A stretch of DNA of 64,000 nucleotides, taken from the NCBI GenBank assembly GCA_928724745.1, contig CAKMXJ010000032.1:868001-932000 (forward strand), read 5' to 3'. A program made the translations under genes and the position numbers. Below are positions 32,531 to 43,200 of the stretch, piece after piece. The notes beneath the pieces were generated by a model. It made no database searches, was not told the DNA's origin, and was given only the letters and a program-made list of their open reading frames with translations. Position 1 is the stretch's first letter, and every line of letters begins with the position of its first letter. The stretch comes from Anthracocystis setariae. Taxonomy: Eukaryota; Basidiomycota; Ustilaginomycetes; Ustilaginales; Ustilaginaceae.

Positions 32531-34054
32531 CTACTCGGATTGAGTGATAGATCCATCCGAATCCCATTGCTCTCGTTTCCTCTTGTTCGAAGCCTGTTGT
32601 TCACTTTCGCCCATCTTGGCAGCTTGTTCCTGTTCCTTTTCCTCCTCTGTTTCGCTCGATTCCACAGACCCGCCGCCATCCTTCTGTATGGCGTCCCGTT
32701 TCATCTTGCCATCCTCCTCACGTGGATCGTCGACAGGCACTCCCATCGTCAGCCGAAGACCCAGAATGCCTGTCTTCTCTCTACCGTTGAATGCGCCTTT
32801 GATCCTAGCTCTACACACGGGGCAATGTCCTGCAAGCGGATCGGGTCGGCTTCCGGCTCGATGACCTCCAGAACCACCACCACCACCACCACCTCCACCA
32901 CGGCCGGTTCCTCCACCTCCTCCCCTTCCACCCCGGCCACGTCCTGCTCCCGCTGCTGCACCGCCTCTTCCACCACCCCCGCCTCCGTCAGAGGCGTTCT
33001 CCGATCCTGCCGTACTTGCATCACCATCTGCAAACGTGCCTGGAGCACCGAAGGGTGCGAAGAGAGTGCCAAAGTTGAAGAGCGATTCTTCTTCCTCCAG
33101 ATGACCCCTCTGAATCGCTTGGGTCTTGAGCGCCTGAAATAGACACTCGCCGCAGAAGAAATGACCACATGGCGTGACGACCAAATTCTTGGGAGCATCG
33201 AAGCAGATGGGGCACGAAAACGTCGATAAGAGCGGATGCTGGATGGGCGGAGGCTTGGAACGTGGCGGCGATTTTCTTGGCATCGCCAGATTTGAGCTGC
33301 GTAGGCGCTGTTCCGTGATAGGATGTGCACTGCGTTGAGGTGGAGGTGCAATCTGTGCAGATACGATCGAGAAGCTCGTATCAGCTTCCGAATCAAAGGA
33401 ACCCCTCCGAGGCCGCACCACAGGCATTGGACGCGTGAGGAAGTCTCCTGAAATGGGATCAACGCTGATGCCTACCATTCGGTCGCTGCTGGTGCTTTCG
33501 AAGCGGATTGGCTCAGCTGGTTGACCGGTGGGAGGATCTGGTGAGAAGATATCGGATCGACGAGGCGGATCAGCTCGCCTTACTGCAGCGATCTCGATGA
33601 AGTCTTGAGGTGCCAGTTGGGTTCGTGGTGGGACGCTAGGAGTCGGACCGATTGCAACAACCTCATCTTCGCTATCACTGCTGATTTCCACGACTTCGCT
33701 CGGTAGGGCTATGGATCCACTGCGTGCCACTACTGGCCTCGTGTGGTCATGATAGCTGGCTGAGGACGAAGATGCCGATGCGGAACGGACGGAGTTGAGT
33801 GAAGATGAACGTCGAGAAAGTGATCTAGCCGATCTTGTTGATGGTGAATGTGAGGCATGTGCGATGCGATGATGGGAAGGAGATGTAGTCCTCCTAGAGG
33901 GACCCGCTGAGCGCTCGCTTTTCGTTTCAGAAGAGGTGCAACTGGAAGACCGAGAGCTGGAAACCACGGTTGGTCGAGGTAGCGGGGGTTCGGGGTCAGG
34001 GGAGCCTGTTGCTGGCTCAGGGCTTGATGCTGCGCTGGATGTTGCGCTGGGCAT
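32531..34054 (-). CDS. RING-finger protein, probable SUMO-targeted ubiquitin ligase (Slx8/Rfp-like)
   Basis: 507 residues as one open frame. Residues 1-110 are Ser-rich. At 121-136, VVEISSDSEDEVVAIG is a hydrophobic core followed by acidic residues, as in SUMO-interaction motifs. The RING ligands are C281, C284, C296, H298, C301, C304, C411 and C414 (CPICFDAPKN, TPCGHFFCGEC, HCPVCRARIKG). The gap between the sixth and seventh ligand is 106 residues, far above the usual 4-48, and consists of an acidic segment and a Gly/Arg-rich run. An in-frame intron inside 32830-33105 would remove it (see findings), so the true length may be about 415-445. SIM plus C-terminal RING suggests an E3 that ubiquitinates SUMOylated nuclear proteins; this is inference. 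Confidence 0.8.
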   Translation of the reverse strand: MPSATSSAASSPEPATGSPDPEPPLPRPTVVSSSRSSSCTSSETKSERSAGPSRRTTSPSHHRIAHASHSPSTRSARSLSRRSSSLNSVRSASASSSSASYHDHTRPVVARSGSIALPSEVVEISSDSEDEVVAIGPTPSVPPRTQLAPQDFIEIAAVRRADPPRRSDIFSPDPPTGQPAEPIRFESTSSDRMVGISVDPISGDFLTRPMPVVRPRRGSFDSEADTSFSIVSAQIAPPPQRSAHPITEQRLRSSNLAMPRKSPPRSKPPPIQHPLLSTFSCPICFDAPKNLVVTPCGHFFCGECLFQALKTQAIQRGHLEEEESLFNFGTLFAPFGAPGTFADGDASTAGSENASDGGGGGGRGGAAAGAGRGRGGRGGGGGTGRGGGGGGGGGSGGHRAGSRPDPLAGHCPVCRARIKGAFNGREKTGILGLRLTMGVPVDDPREEDGKMKRDAIQKDGGGSVESSETEEEKEQEQAAKMGESEQQASNKRKREQWDSDGSITQSE

Positions 34055-35208
34055 GTTGAAGACCTCGTGCTATAAAGCTTGAGCTACCATGTGAGATGCT
34101 TGATCGTTGCGCCGACGTGATGCGAAAGTAGAGGGTTGAGCAAGTGTGGTAATCGAAAGAGGTGTGCTTGTTGAACGGACCCTGGAACGCTTCGACTGAG
34201 CCTTTGCTGCAACTGCACAACAATAATCGCAGAAATTTCAGAACAACACCTCCACTCCACAGTGGAGCGGAGCGCTTCACATCGGGGGGTTTGTTGGCCG
34301 CCCGATAATCTCTCCTCGTATGCCAAGCTGTCGACATGCTCATTGCCAGGCGATTGGCTACACAGCCTCGGTTTCATACAAGATTCTTACTATCGCTCGC
34401 AAGACAGCCTTCTGCCAAACACGATGGGCAGAACTTGACAGCTCGAACACAGCACTGTGACTGTATTCCTGCCCACAAATCGCTCGAATGGTACCCTACG
34501 TGAAGCAACTGCTTTCATTCACTCGGTGCAACCGTGCTGGATGCTTGCTTTCAGCAAGAAAAAAAAAGCTTGGCAGGAGGTGGAGTCTCAGACTCCGCAG
34601 TGCAGAGCAGTGCAGTGCATTGCATTGCCACGCAATACAGTAGCATGGAACGCCAAGCCTTTTGAATAGCCACGAGCTGTCCAGTGTAGAGTGAGGCTTG
34701 TCGCTCGAATTAGAACATGTTTCTTTTCGTCGGTCGAGTTGACGACGCTCCGTTGCAAGGAGGGGAAATCACATGCAGGCTGTGCTCTCCGTCATCGCGA
34801 GCATAATTATTCCAAGCTGTTGTACCGGTACTTCCTTACTACTGTGCTGTACAGTACCGTGAATTTGCCAGCCAAGCAGGTATGTTTCTTACTTGGTGAA
34901 ATCTCAGATCCCACGCGTTGAGTGGGTTCGGCGCGGTGAATGAGTGTGAATGACGCTTGCCTGCCTCAATTTGTATGTATGCACGCCACGCTCGAGATCC
35001 AGTTAGTAGTAGAGTAAGAGTGTAAGAGGACGACTCCAAAGTCTCCGAAATTTAACTCGCTGCAAGTGGAGCCGTGCACCGACGCCCATTCCACTGCCAA
35101 TTTTGGCTTTGCTGTTACAAGAACCTAGCTCTTGCCTTTGCAATACCATCCAAGACGAATCCACCTGCGCACAACACCTCGTAGTCGACACGTAATAGCA
35201 TAGCAGAG
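34055..35208. other. Divergent spacer RING gene / NCS1
   Basis: 1.15 kb without a supportable gene. It holds a local GCAGTGCA-type repeat at about 34599-34630 and TACAGTA heptamers at 34637 and 34850. It should carry both promoters. Confidence 0.5.
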
Positions 35209-36184
35209 ATGGGAAAGAACCAGTCCAAGCTCTCACCAGAGCAGCTCTCGGATCTTCAGAAGAACACTTACTGTAAGTATGATACCGATGGCCGAGCAAT
35301 TGCAATGACGATGACGATAATCAACCTGACGTCTCATCCTCTACATCTGTCACAATCGTTCTCAACATCTCGCACGCCAAACAGTCGACAGGAAGGAGCT
35401 GCAGCAATGGTACAAGGGCTTCCTCAAGGACTGCCCTTCAGGTACGCTCGACAAGCAGGAGTTCTGCCGCATCTACAAGCAGTTCTTCCCTTTCGGTGAC
35501 CCGTCCACATTTGCAGAATACGTGTTCAATGTGTTTGACGAGAACAAGAACGGTACCATCGACTTTAAGGAATTCATTTGCGCTCTAAGTGTCACATCTC
35601 GTGGTCGACTCGATGAGAAGCTACGATGGGCATTCCAACTTTATGATATTGACGGCGATGGCACCATCACCTACGATGAGATGCTCAGTACGTATCAATG
35701 GCGAGCAGCCACGAAGCGATCGTTATGAGACCAAAGCAAGCTGACTGACTACCTGATCTGCTTTGCAATTGCAGCTATTGTGAGGAGTATCTACAAGATG
35801 ACCGGCCAGATGGTCAAGTTGCCAGAAGACGAGGACACACCGGAAAAGGTGAGCATGGCACAAGCAGATGGGAGCTCTGGGCACATCACTGACTTGAATT
35901 GGATCGATCGTGTAACAGAGAGTGGACAAGATCTTCCGCATGATGGATCGCGACAAGAACGCACAGCGTAAGTTACACCCTCTTTCTACTCGTCAGCTTC
36001 TGCTCGAACGATGAATACTGACAGATCACTTCTCTATCTTACTCTCTGTAATCTCCTCAATACTGTACCAATGGGCCCTCTCGATACTCCTGGCATCACA
36101 GTCTCGTTCGAAGAGTTCCAGGAAGGTAGCAAGCAGGACCCCACCATCGTGCAGGCGTTGTCTCTCTACGATGGTCTCGTATAA
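35209..36184 (+). CDS. NCS1: Neuronal calcium sensor 1 / frequenin
   Basis: Five exons with consistent GT..AG junctions: 35209-35272, 35395-35697, 35775-35848, 35919-35967 and 36102-36184. They encode 190 residues, exactly the length of human NCS-1. The N terminus MGKNQSKLS is a myristoylation signal (Gly2, Ser6). The first EF hand is degenerate ([12 protein letters not shown]), as in the family. Loops two to four are [24 protein letters not shown] and DRDKNAQLSFEE, all with good calcium ligands. The family couples calcium to phosphatidylinositol 4-kinase (Pik1 in yeast) at Golgi and plasma membranes. A TACTGTA heptamer lies in the last intron at 36061, and another spans the first donor site. 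Confidence 0.95.
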
Positions 36185-36614
36185 TCCCTCTCGCAGCCTG
36201 AATGAACCACTTTGTACATTTCCATTTCTTGTCATTCGCAGCCGACTTTGGACATAATTACACCGCCATACTCAGACCAGCAAGAATGAGCGACAGGAGG
36301 CACGAGGTTACTTGCTGCCAGGACGGCTTTCAGAATCGGGATTGTTGGTTACTTTTGCGCTTTGTGCTTCTCCAGCCTTTAGGACCTGACCTGAATCGAG
36401 CGAGTTGTTACAGGTTGCAGACGATTGAATCTCCTTTGCAATGTTACAGTGAAAGTATTGACAAAGTTTTTCGGAAATTACTGGCTTCTTCTCGGCCCAT
36501 ACAGGTTTGGCGCGTCGTCTTGCACTTTTGAGCCGGCTGTCCCGTGAAATCTGAGGAAAATGAGTCGGTCGCTTTTGTAAGAGCCCGACAACCGATTCAT
36601 CCGAAACTCGGCGC

Positions 36615-36651
<37 letters not shown>

Positions 36652-36829
36652 TACTGTAGCAGCAATAGCAGCAAGCAGGTCGGTCAGTGCATCCTTCCTG
36701 CAACCCTGGATCACTCTAACGACGAAACCCACGTCTGCCATCCATTCCCCGACTTTTGCCGTTCTTCTTCCATCTGTCCCTCACGCTTCCTCCATCTTTT
36801 GCGCTTTCCGGAACGATATCATAGTCAAG
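36185..36829. other. Spacer NCS1 to ETFB with AGC microsatellite
   Basis: 645 nt between two + strand genes, so it contains the 3' region of NCS1 and the promoter of the ETF gene. An AGC triplet tract (about 36617-36648) is followed directly by TACTGTA at 36652. Confidence 0.6.
36617..36648. repeat. AGC triplet microsatellite (noncoding)
   Basis: About ten AGC units, roughly 190 nt upstream of the ETF beta start codon. Confidence 0.85.
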
Positions 36830-37972
36830 ATGCGTGCATCCCTAGTCAATCAGCTTCGCGTTCTCGTGCCCATCAAGAGGACCATCGATTATGGTGAGCA
36901 ACCAACTCTACACAACGACACAGCGGAGGGACAAGTAGAGGGAGAGGGTGTACTGACATTTCTTTGCCTTACCTTTGCTTCGAATTGCGTTGAATGAATC
37001 TCGTGCTCTTTGATGAACACAGCCGTCAAGATCCGTGTCGCTTCGGACGGTAAGGGCGTCGACCAGAATGTCAAGTTCAGCATGAACCCTTTCGACGAAA
37101 TCGCAGTAGAGGAGGCAGTCCGTTTGCGGGAGAAGCACAAGGATGCCATCACCAAGATCGTGAGTACATTTAACCCGCTCAACCTTGGACTCAGCACCAT
37201 GCTGATTTTCGCTGACCCTTGCTTGACTCTTGTTTCTTGACTCTATAGACTGTTGTTTCTGTCGGTCCGCCCAAGACCGCCGACGTTCTGCGTACTGCGC
37301 TTGCCATGGGTGCCGACGACGCCATTCACGTTGAAGTCGCCGACAAGACGCCACTCGAGCCTCTTGGCGTGTCCAAGATTCTCAAGGAGATTGTCAGCCA
37401 AGCCGCCGGCGAAGAGGAAGTTGGACTCGTCATCATGGGCAAGCAAGCCATCGACGATGATGCATCTCAAACCGGTCAAATGCTCGCAGGTCTGCTGAAC
37501 TGGCCGCAGGCTACATATGCCAGCAAGCTCGAGTTCCCTGGTGGCAAGCCAGAGAAGGGTGCCGAGGCTCAAGTGACGCGTGAGATCGATGGTGGTCTTG
37601 GCATTGTCAAGACCAAGTTGCCATTTGTCATGACTACTGACTTGCGACTAAACGGTACGTATCCAACTCCTACTTGAATCACGTTCTTTCCAATCAAGAA
37701 CAGAGTAAGTACTGACGAGAGTCACCTTTAAATCTCAATACTTTTGCGGTTTGGATCCCACAGAGCCACGCTACGCATCGCTGCCCAACATCATGAAGGC
37801 CAAGAAGAAGCCATTCAAGAAGATGACACTCAAGGATCTTGGACTTGAAGACGCGGTCAAACCTCGACAGGAGATTCTCAAGGTCTCCGAACCTCCCAAG
37901 CGTGAAGGTGGTGCTAAGGTCGATAATGTCGATGAGCTCGTTGCCAAGCTCAAGGAAGCTGGTCGAATCTAA
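36830..37972 (+). CDS. Electron transfer flavoprotein subunit beta
   Basis: Four exons: 36830-36893, 37023-37159, 37249-37654 and 37764-37972, giving 271 residues. The N terminus [12 protein letters not shown] and the run [19 protein letters not shown] are family blocks. The ETF-beta signature follows: [20 protein letters not shown], then [14 protein letters not shown], with the AMP-binding region. The C terminus [14 protein letters not shown] is also typical. In the mitochondrial matrix the alpha/beta heterodimer passes electrons from acyl-CoA and other dehydrogenases to ETF-ubiquinone oxidoreductase. As in other beta subunits there is no long presequence, and import is by internal or short N-terminal signals. 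Exon junctions are predicted from frame and motif continuity. Confidence 0.95.
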
Positions 37973-38729
37973 GATGCAACCATGCTCGATGTTGTTCGGC
38001 TCCATGTTAGCGGAGCTGATGATGCGAAACGTCAAAGCACAGCAATGTCCATCCTCTCAATCGTAATCTAGACTCGATCATGCTTCTGTTGCTTATGTCT
38101 GTTCGGCTTCATAAGGTGGTTTGGTATGTGTGTGAATTTCAATGGATACAACCGGCCGTTGTTATCCAACCTTGCCGATAGTATTCAGCTCGGCATAATC
38201 GATGAGCGTGGGTACGTGAGGATGAGGACTCTCGATTACGAGCAATGTTTCGTCACGATAAGGGGAGAGTGGGACGCAAAGGGAATGGTGCAGCCGCAGT
38301 CTGCGTGGTTTGGTGCTCGCCACCTTTAGTTATGCGAAAGAGGAGTCAGATCAAAAGAACGCTTAACGCACAGGGCCACTCGTCAAAGCGAGCCATGCCA
38401 GATTACTGTATTAGGCTTTCTAAGAAGAATTAAATGCCGATGCACCGTCTTCTTCTCGTTTACCGTTCGTTACCTCCTCTTCTTCTTTACCACTATCCGG
38501 TCGCACGGTCGCTGCCACATCACACCACGTTCTTACGCAACAAGTACAACCTTAGCCGAATACAACTTGAGCCCTCAACGTTGTTGGCCCCACCCACCGT
38601 TTCATTTCACATCTCTCCCTTACCGGTCAACCCAAGCTCGAGTCACGTTGGGCACAGCCGCCAACCCTTATATCGCTTCCTTTGGTGCACCCAGCTCCAG
38701 CCCCCTCCACGAGCATCATACGAGCAAAA
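37973..38729. other. Spacer ETFB to TRP4
   Basis: 757 nt between two + strand genes. No conserved element recognised except a TACTGTA heptamer at 38404. The sequence turns CT-rich from about 38440 to the start codon, consistent with a promoter and leader. Confidence 0.5.
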
Positions 38730-40205
38730 ATGACTTCCTCAACCACCGCCCCGGCACACCTCCACCACACTGCCGACACCTTTCGGCCGCTGCTCAAGGC
38801 GCTCTCCCTCGCCGCTTCGGTCGACGCCCAATCCGGCGAACCAAACCACCCCAGCGGAACATCAACCATCACCCATTCTCAGCTTGAACAGATCTTGCAA
38901 CACCTCGCCGATCCCAACTTCACCTCATCGCGTGAAAATCATGCTCAGATCGGTTCCGCCTTGACGTGTCTCAAGTTCTGTCGCCTCGATATTCAGGCCG
39001 AGACGTTTGCCCTTGCCGCCAAGATCTTCCTGGATTGCTGTTTGGACGTCTACGTTCCCACGCTCGATAACGAGGCGCAAGAATACGCTGGATTGGGTCC
39101 GAATGGCTACCGGGGTACGCTCGACTTGGTAGGCACAGGAGGAGATGGAAAGGATACTTTCAACGTCTCGACAACCGCAGCTATGGTCGCCGCCGGTGTC
39201 AAAGGTGTACGAGTATGTAAACACGGAGCCAAAGCCTCGTCATCCACCTCTGGGTCCGCCGACTTGCTCATGTCACTAGGTATCCCACTTCTGGCGCTTC
39301 CCGCTTCGCAATTGCCGTCGGTGCTGCGCAAAAGCAAATTCTCGTTCCTCTTCGCCCAACTCTACCACCCAGCACTCGCCCCTCTCGGCCCCATCAGGAG
39401 AAATCTGGGTTTCCCAACCATCTTCAACGTACTTGGTCCGCTCATCAATCCGGCCAAGCCCAACCGGTGTATCCTTGGTGTTCACTCGTACTACCTCGGC
39501 CGCATCTTCGCCGAGGCACTGCTCAAACGTGGCACCCAGCGCGCATGGATTGTGTGCGGGCAGGAGGGACTCGATGAGATCTCGCCTGCGGGCAAGACGG
39601 ATGTCTGGGAACTCAACGAGGGCGTCATCAAGGAGTTCACTATCGAGCCGGAAGATTTCGGCCTGTCCAAGCACCCGCTCGAGCATGTGGGCAGTTTCAG
39701 CGCCGACGAAAACGCAGCCATCGTGTTGAAGCTCTTCTCCACTTCGGACTCGGATACGCTTCCCATGGAGCCGCTCGCACAGAACATGGCGTTGGAACCT
39801 GCCAACTTTGTCAACTTTGCGCCCGAGACTATGGTTCACGTGCGCTCGCTCCCCTCGATCCCGAGATCTGTCCGTCTTCGCGCCATCAAAGACTACACGC
39901 TTCTCCAGTCCGCCGCGCTACTCTATGTAGGCTCGTATGCGGACTCGTTGAAAGAAGCGACGCAATTGGCACGTCACTCGATCGAATCCGGCTCAGCACT
40001 TCGGGCCATGGAAACCTTTCGCGATGAAAGCAACCTCACCATCGTCAAGTGGGAAAAGGAGCAAGAAGCAGCAGCCTTCACCAACAAGCACAAGGAACAC
40101 GTCAAGGATGCCAGAAAGAGCATCGAAGAGTCAGTCAAAAACCAAGATCAGTATTCCTACCTCCCCGAAATCCGTCAAGACGCAGCGGTCGGTACCGACG
40201 ATTGA
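38730..40205 (+). CDS. TRP4: Anthranilate phosphoribosyltransferase
   Basis: 491 residues from the ATG at 38730 (context CAAAAATGAC). An in-frame ATG 48 nt upstream is possible but less favourable. It transfers phosphoribose from PRPP to anthranilate, the second committed step of tryptophan synthesis, in the cytosol. The PRPP-binding block is LVGTGGDGKDTFNVSTTAAM, followed by VCKHGAKASSSTSGSADLL (anthranilate/PRPP site) and FPTIFNVLGPLINPAKPNR. The enzyme is longer than yeast Trp4 (380 aa). Extra sequence sits in the N-terminal helical domain, in loops and at a charged, helical C-terminal tail after about 440. It converges with TPP2, only 83 nt apart. Confidence 0.95.
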   Translation: MTSSTTAPAHLHHTADTFRPLLKALSLAASVDAQSGEPNHPSGTSTITHSQLEQILQHLADPNFTSSRENHAQIGSALTCLKFCRLDIQAETFALAAKIFLDCCLDVYVPTLDNEAQEYAGLGPNGYRGTLDLVGTGGDGKDTFNVSTTAAMVAAGVKGVRVCKHGAKASSSTSGSADLLMSLGIPLLALPASQLPSVLRKSKFSFLFAQLYHPALAPLGPIRRNLGFPTIFNVLGPLINPAKPNRCILGVHSYYLGRIFAEALLKRGTQRAWIVCGQEGLDEISPAGKTDVWELNEGVIKEFTIEPEDFGLSKHPLEHVGSFSADENAAIVLKLFSTSDSDTLPMEPLAQNMALEPANFVNFAPETMVHVRSLPSIPRSVRLRAIKDYTLLQSAALLYVGSYADSLKEATQLARHSIESGSALRAMETFRDESNLTIVKWEKEQEAAAFTNKHKEHVKDARKSIEESVKNQDQYSYLPEIRQDAAVGTDD

Positions 40206-40288
40206 CGGCATTCACACAGATATGCCATCGAAACTTGAAATTTCATCCACTTTGTACAGTGTCAGTGTGTGTGTGTGTGTGCACTAGG

Positions 40289-43200
40289 TTAGAACGGCGC
40301 ATACTCTTTCTGCGTGCCAACCTTGCGTTCGCGTTCAATATGTGCCGCCCACAAGGGCCAATCCAACGCCTCCTTCCCGACCAACTTGAGTTCGAGCACT
40401 CTAACCCTCTCCACCTCCTTCACCGTCTCCGTCGTCCCGGCGCCTAGCTCCTTCTGCATCTTGTGTGCCGCCTGCAAAGCGAGCGCGTAGCGCTGGTGGA
40501 GGACGGACCAACGAATGTACAGGTCGAGGTATTCCTTGGCCTTGGAATCCGCCGGAAAGTATTCGCGGTACTTGGTGAACGCCTGTTCAAGTTCCGCGGA
40601 GGGTGACGGAGGCGAGGTGGATTCGGCTCGCGAAATGTAGACGCGCACTTTCCGGTTGAGCGCCAGGATCAACGCCTTCTTCTTCTCCTCCATCTCCTTG
40701 TTCCTCTTCCTATCGTCGTCACTCTGTTCCGAGGCGCAAGGCTTCTGTGTAGCCATCCACAGTTTGACATTGGTCTCATCAACCATACCCAACACCTTAT
40801 CCGCGGTGGCTAGCACCTCCTCCCTCTTGGCCTCATCCATCTCATCCGCGTCCAACGCCTCCAACTTGGCCACGACCACTCCCAAGAACTTGGGATACTC
40901 GCCAATCAACCTATCCATAAACTCCACCTTCTCCTTGACATCCTTGATCTTCTTGGCGGTGGCGGTGAGCAACTCGGGAATCTCGTTTTCATTCTTCCCC
41001 CCCACCGCCGCCGCCTCCTCCGCCTCCTCCCCCTTCACCGCCGGCGGCACAATGTACCTCACCTCTCCCTTCCCCTCGGCCGCAAACCCGAACTTGCCCA
41101 CCAACACATCGCCCGGCTGCGCCTCCTTCGGCACCGCCTCCCCCTCCAAATTCAAATCCAACGTCAACACCACCCTCTCACCAGGATGCAGTTTCACCCC
41201 CGCATACTTGGCCGGTCCCACCTCCGAGTGCAAATCCACATGATCATCATACACCTTCAGCTGCGCCGAGTCGGGCTTCGACAGCTTCTGATCGATCATC
41301 AACGTCACGTTCTTCAGCGACTCCAACACCTTCATGTTCTCGCTCAACATCTGCGCCTTGAGCACGTAATCGCCCTTGGCCAAATCGAGCTCCTTCTTGT
41401 ACACATCGCCAAAGTGCACGCGCTTCTTACGCACATCGAACAGCTGCGTCAGCAACGGCACGCTCGAGTCGTACAGATGATTCCCCAGCGCCGGGAACGA
41501 GTAGCTGAGCTTGTTCGACTCCTCCTTGACAGAAACACTGTACGTCGTCACCAGCTCAAACATATGCTTGCCACTCGGCTGCACATCTCGCGGCGTCGTC
41601 AGCGGACGAATCACCGACGACGACGGACGATGGAAAGTGCGACGCGTGTCAAACGTGATGCTCGGCTTGAAATCCTCGATGCGGATCGTCGACTGGCATT
41701 CGATCTTGGCATGTCCCTGTCCGCCAATCAGCGTCAGCTCCTGCCGTCCGCTCGCCGGCACAAGCGAAGCCGTAATACCGTGGAACTCGATATCCAGATC
41801 CAGATCAAACGCCGACTTGTTGGACCAGAACTGCGCAGAGCAAACCTCCATCGTCATGCCGCCGCGCACGTTGAACTTCCTGCTAACCGGCTCGTTCTCC
41901 TGCAAAGCAAGGACGAACGCTTGCTCCACCTCGTTCAACCGCTTCAGCGGTTCAAGCTGAACACAGTGCAACCAGAACCGAGCGCTCGTGCCTGCCGACG
42001 AGTGGTTCGAGCTGCGAACCGTAAGTGACGCCCAAGTCGCACCCTCAGGAACCCACACGAACCGCCGGTCGATCTTGCCAGCCTCGAATCGCACCGTATC
42101 GAACTTGACCGTGGGCGATGCGAACACCTCGGGCTTGGCAACGGTGACGGGGATGTCAAACAGCTTGTGCCCGGGTCTCTCGGTGTCGTAGGCTTCGATC
42201 CAGGCGTGATGAAGACCAGAAGCCAGATGAGTGGGGTCGACTCGAACCTCAAACGTGCGACCGTTACCACCGAGCAGCAAAAACTCGGGCACCGACACCC
42301 AAGCCTGCGTAGCAGCGAGTGCGCAACGGAGCTCGAGGTTGAAGGTCTTCTCGGTGTCGCCCTCCTTGAACGTGGGACGAACGGTGACGTTAATCTGCTG
42401 CACGTTGTGCGTCTCGTGCTTCTCGCGCAGGTAGACACCTCGCTTGTCCATGCGGCCGAGCGGTTTGCCAGCACGGGTGACGGCAACACGGTACTCGGCA
42501 TCCTGCTCGGCACGGTCTTTGTTGTTGACGAGGTAGTCCCAAGCCGCATCAACGCGGATAAAGGGAACGCCAAGAGGGTCGTTGACGTCCTTACCGGTCA
42601 TACGGACAGCGTTGAAGACTCGTGCGGCGGTGATGGGGATGCCTTGAGCCTTGAGACCAGAGAGAAGCAAAGCGACGGAACCGCAGGCATTGGGTGAGCT
42701 CATCGAGGTACCGTTCATGAGCTGGGTCGACTGAAGACAGTAGCGCGGGATCGAGGTGATGGCGGCACCGGGAGCGTAGATCGAGACACCGCGGTCGCCG
42801 TCGAAGGTGGGACCACGACTGCACCAGGTGGTGACGCTGTCTGGCACGCCCTTTTCGACAAGAGCATACTCGGCCTTCTGCATGGCACCTGCATTGACAT
42901 AGGCGCCGACGCTGAGGACGGCAGAGGTGGTACCTCCAGGCTGACCGACCGTAGTCAGCGCAGGACCGTTGTTGCCGGCACTGCTGACAAAGAGGATATC
43001 GCGTTGACGAATAACGACGTCTCGGAGCGCCTTGGCGAAAGCGCCCTTGTTTTCGGCACCAAAGGCACCATCTTCACCGTAACTAAGGTTGGCGATGTCA
43101 CACTTTGTGTCGATGAGCGCCTGCGCAGAGCGCAGCATAGCCTGACCCTGCTCCATACTGCCAAGACGTGCATCGCCGATCTTCAAACTAACGATCTCGC

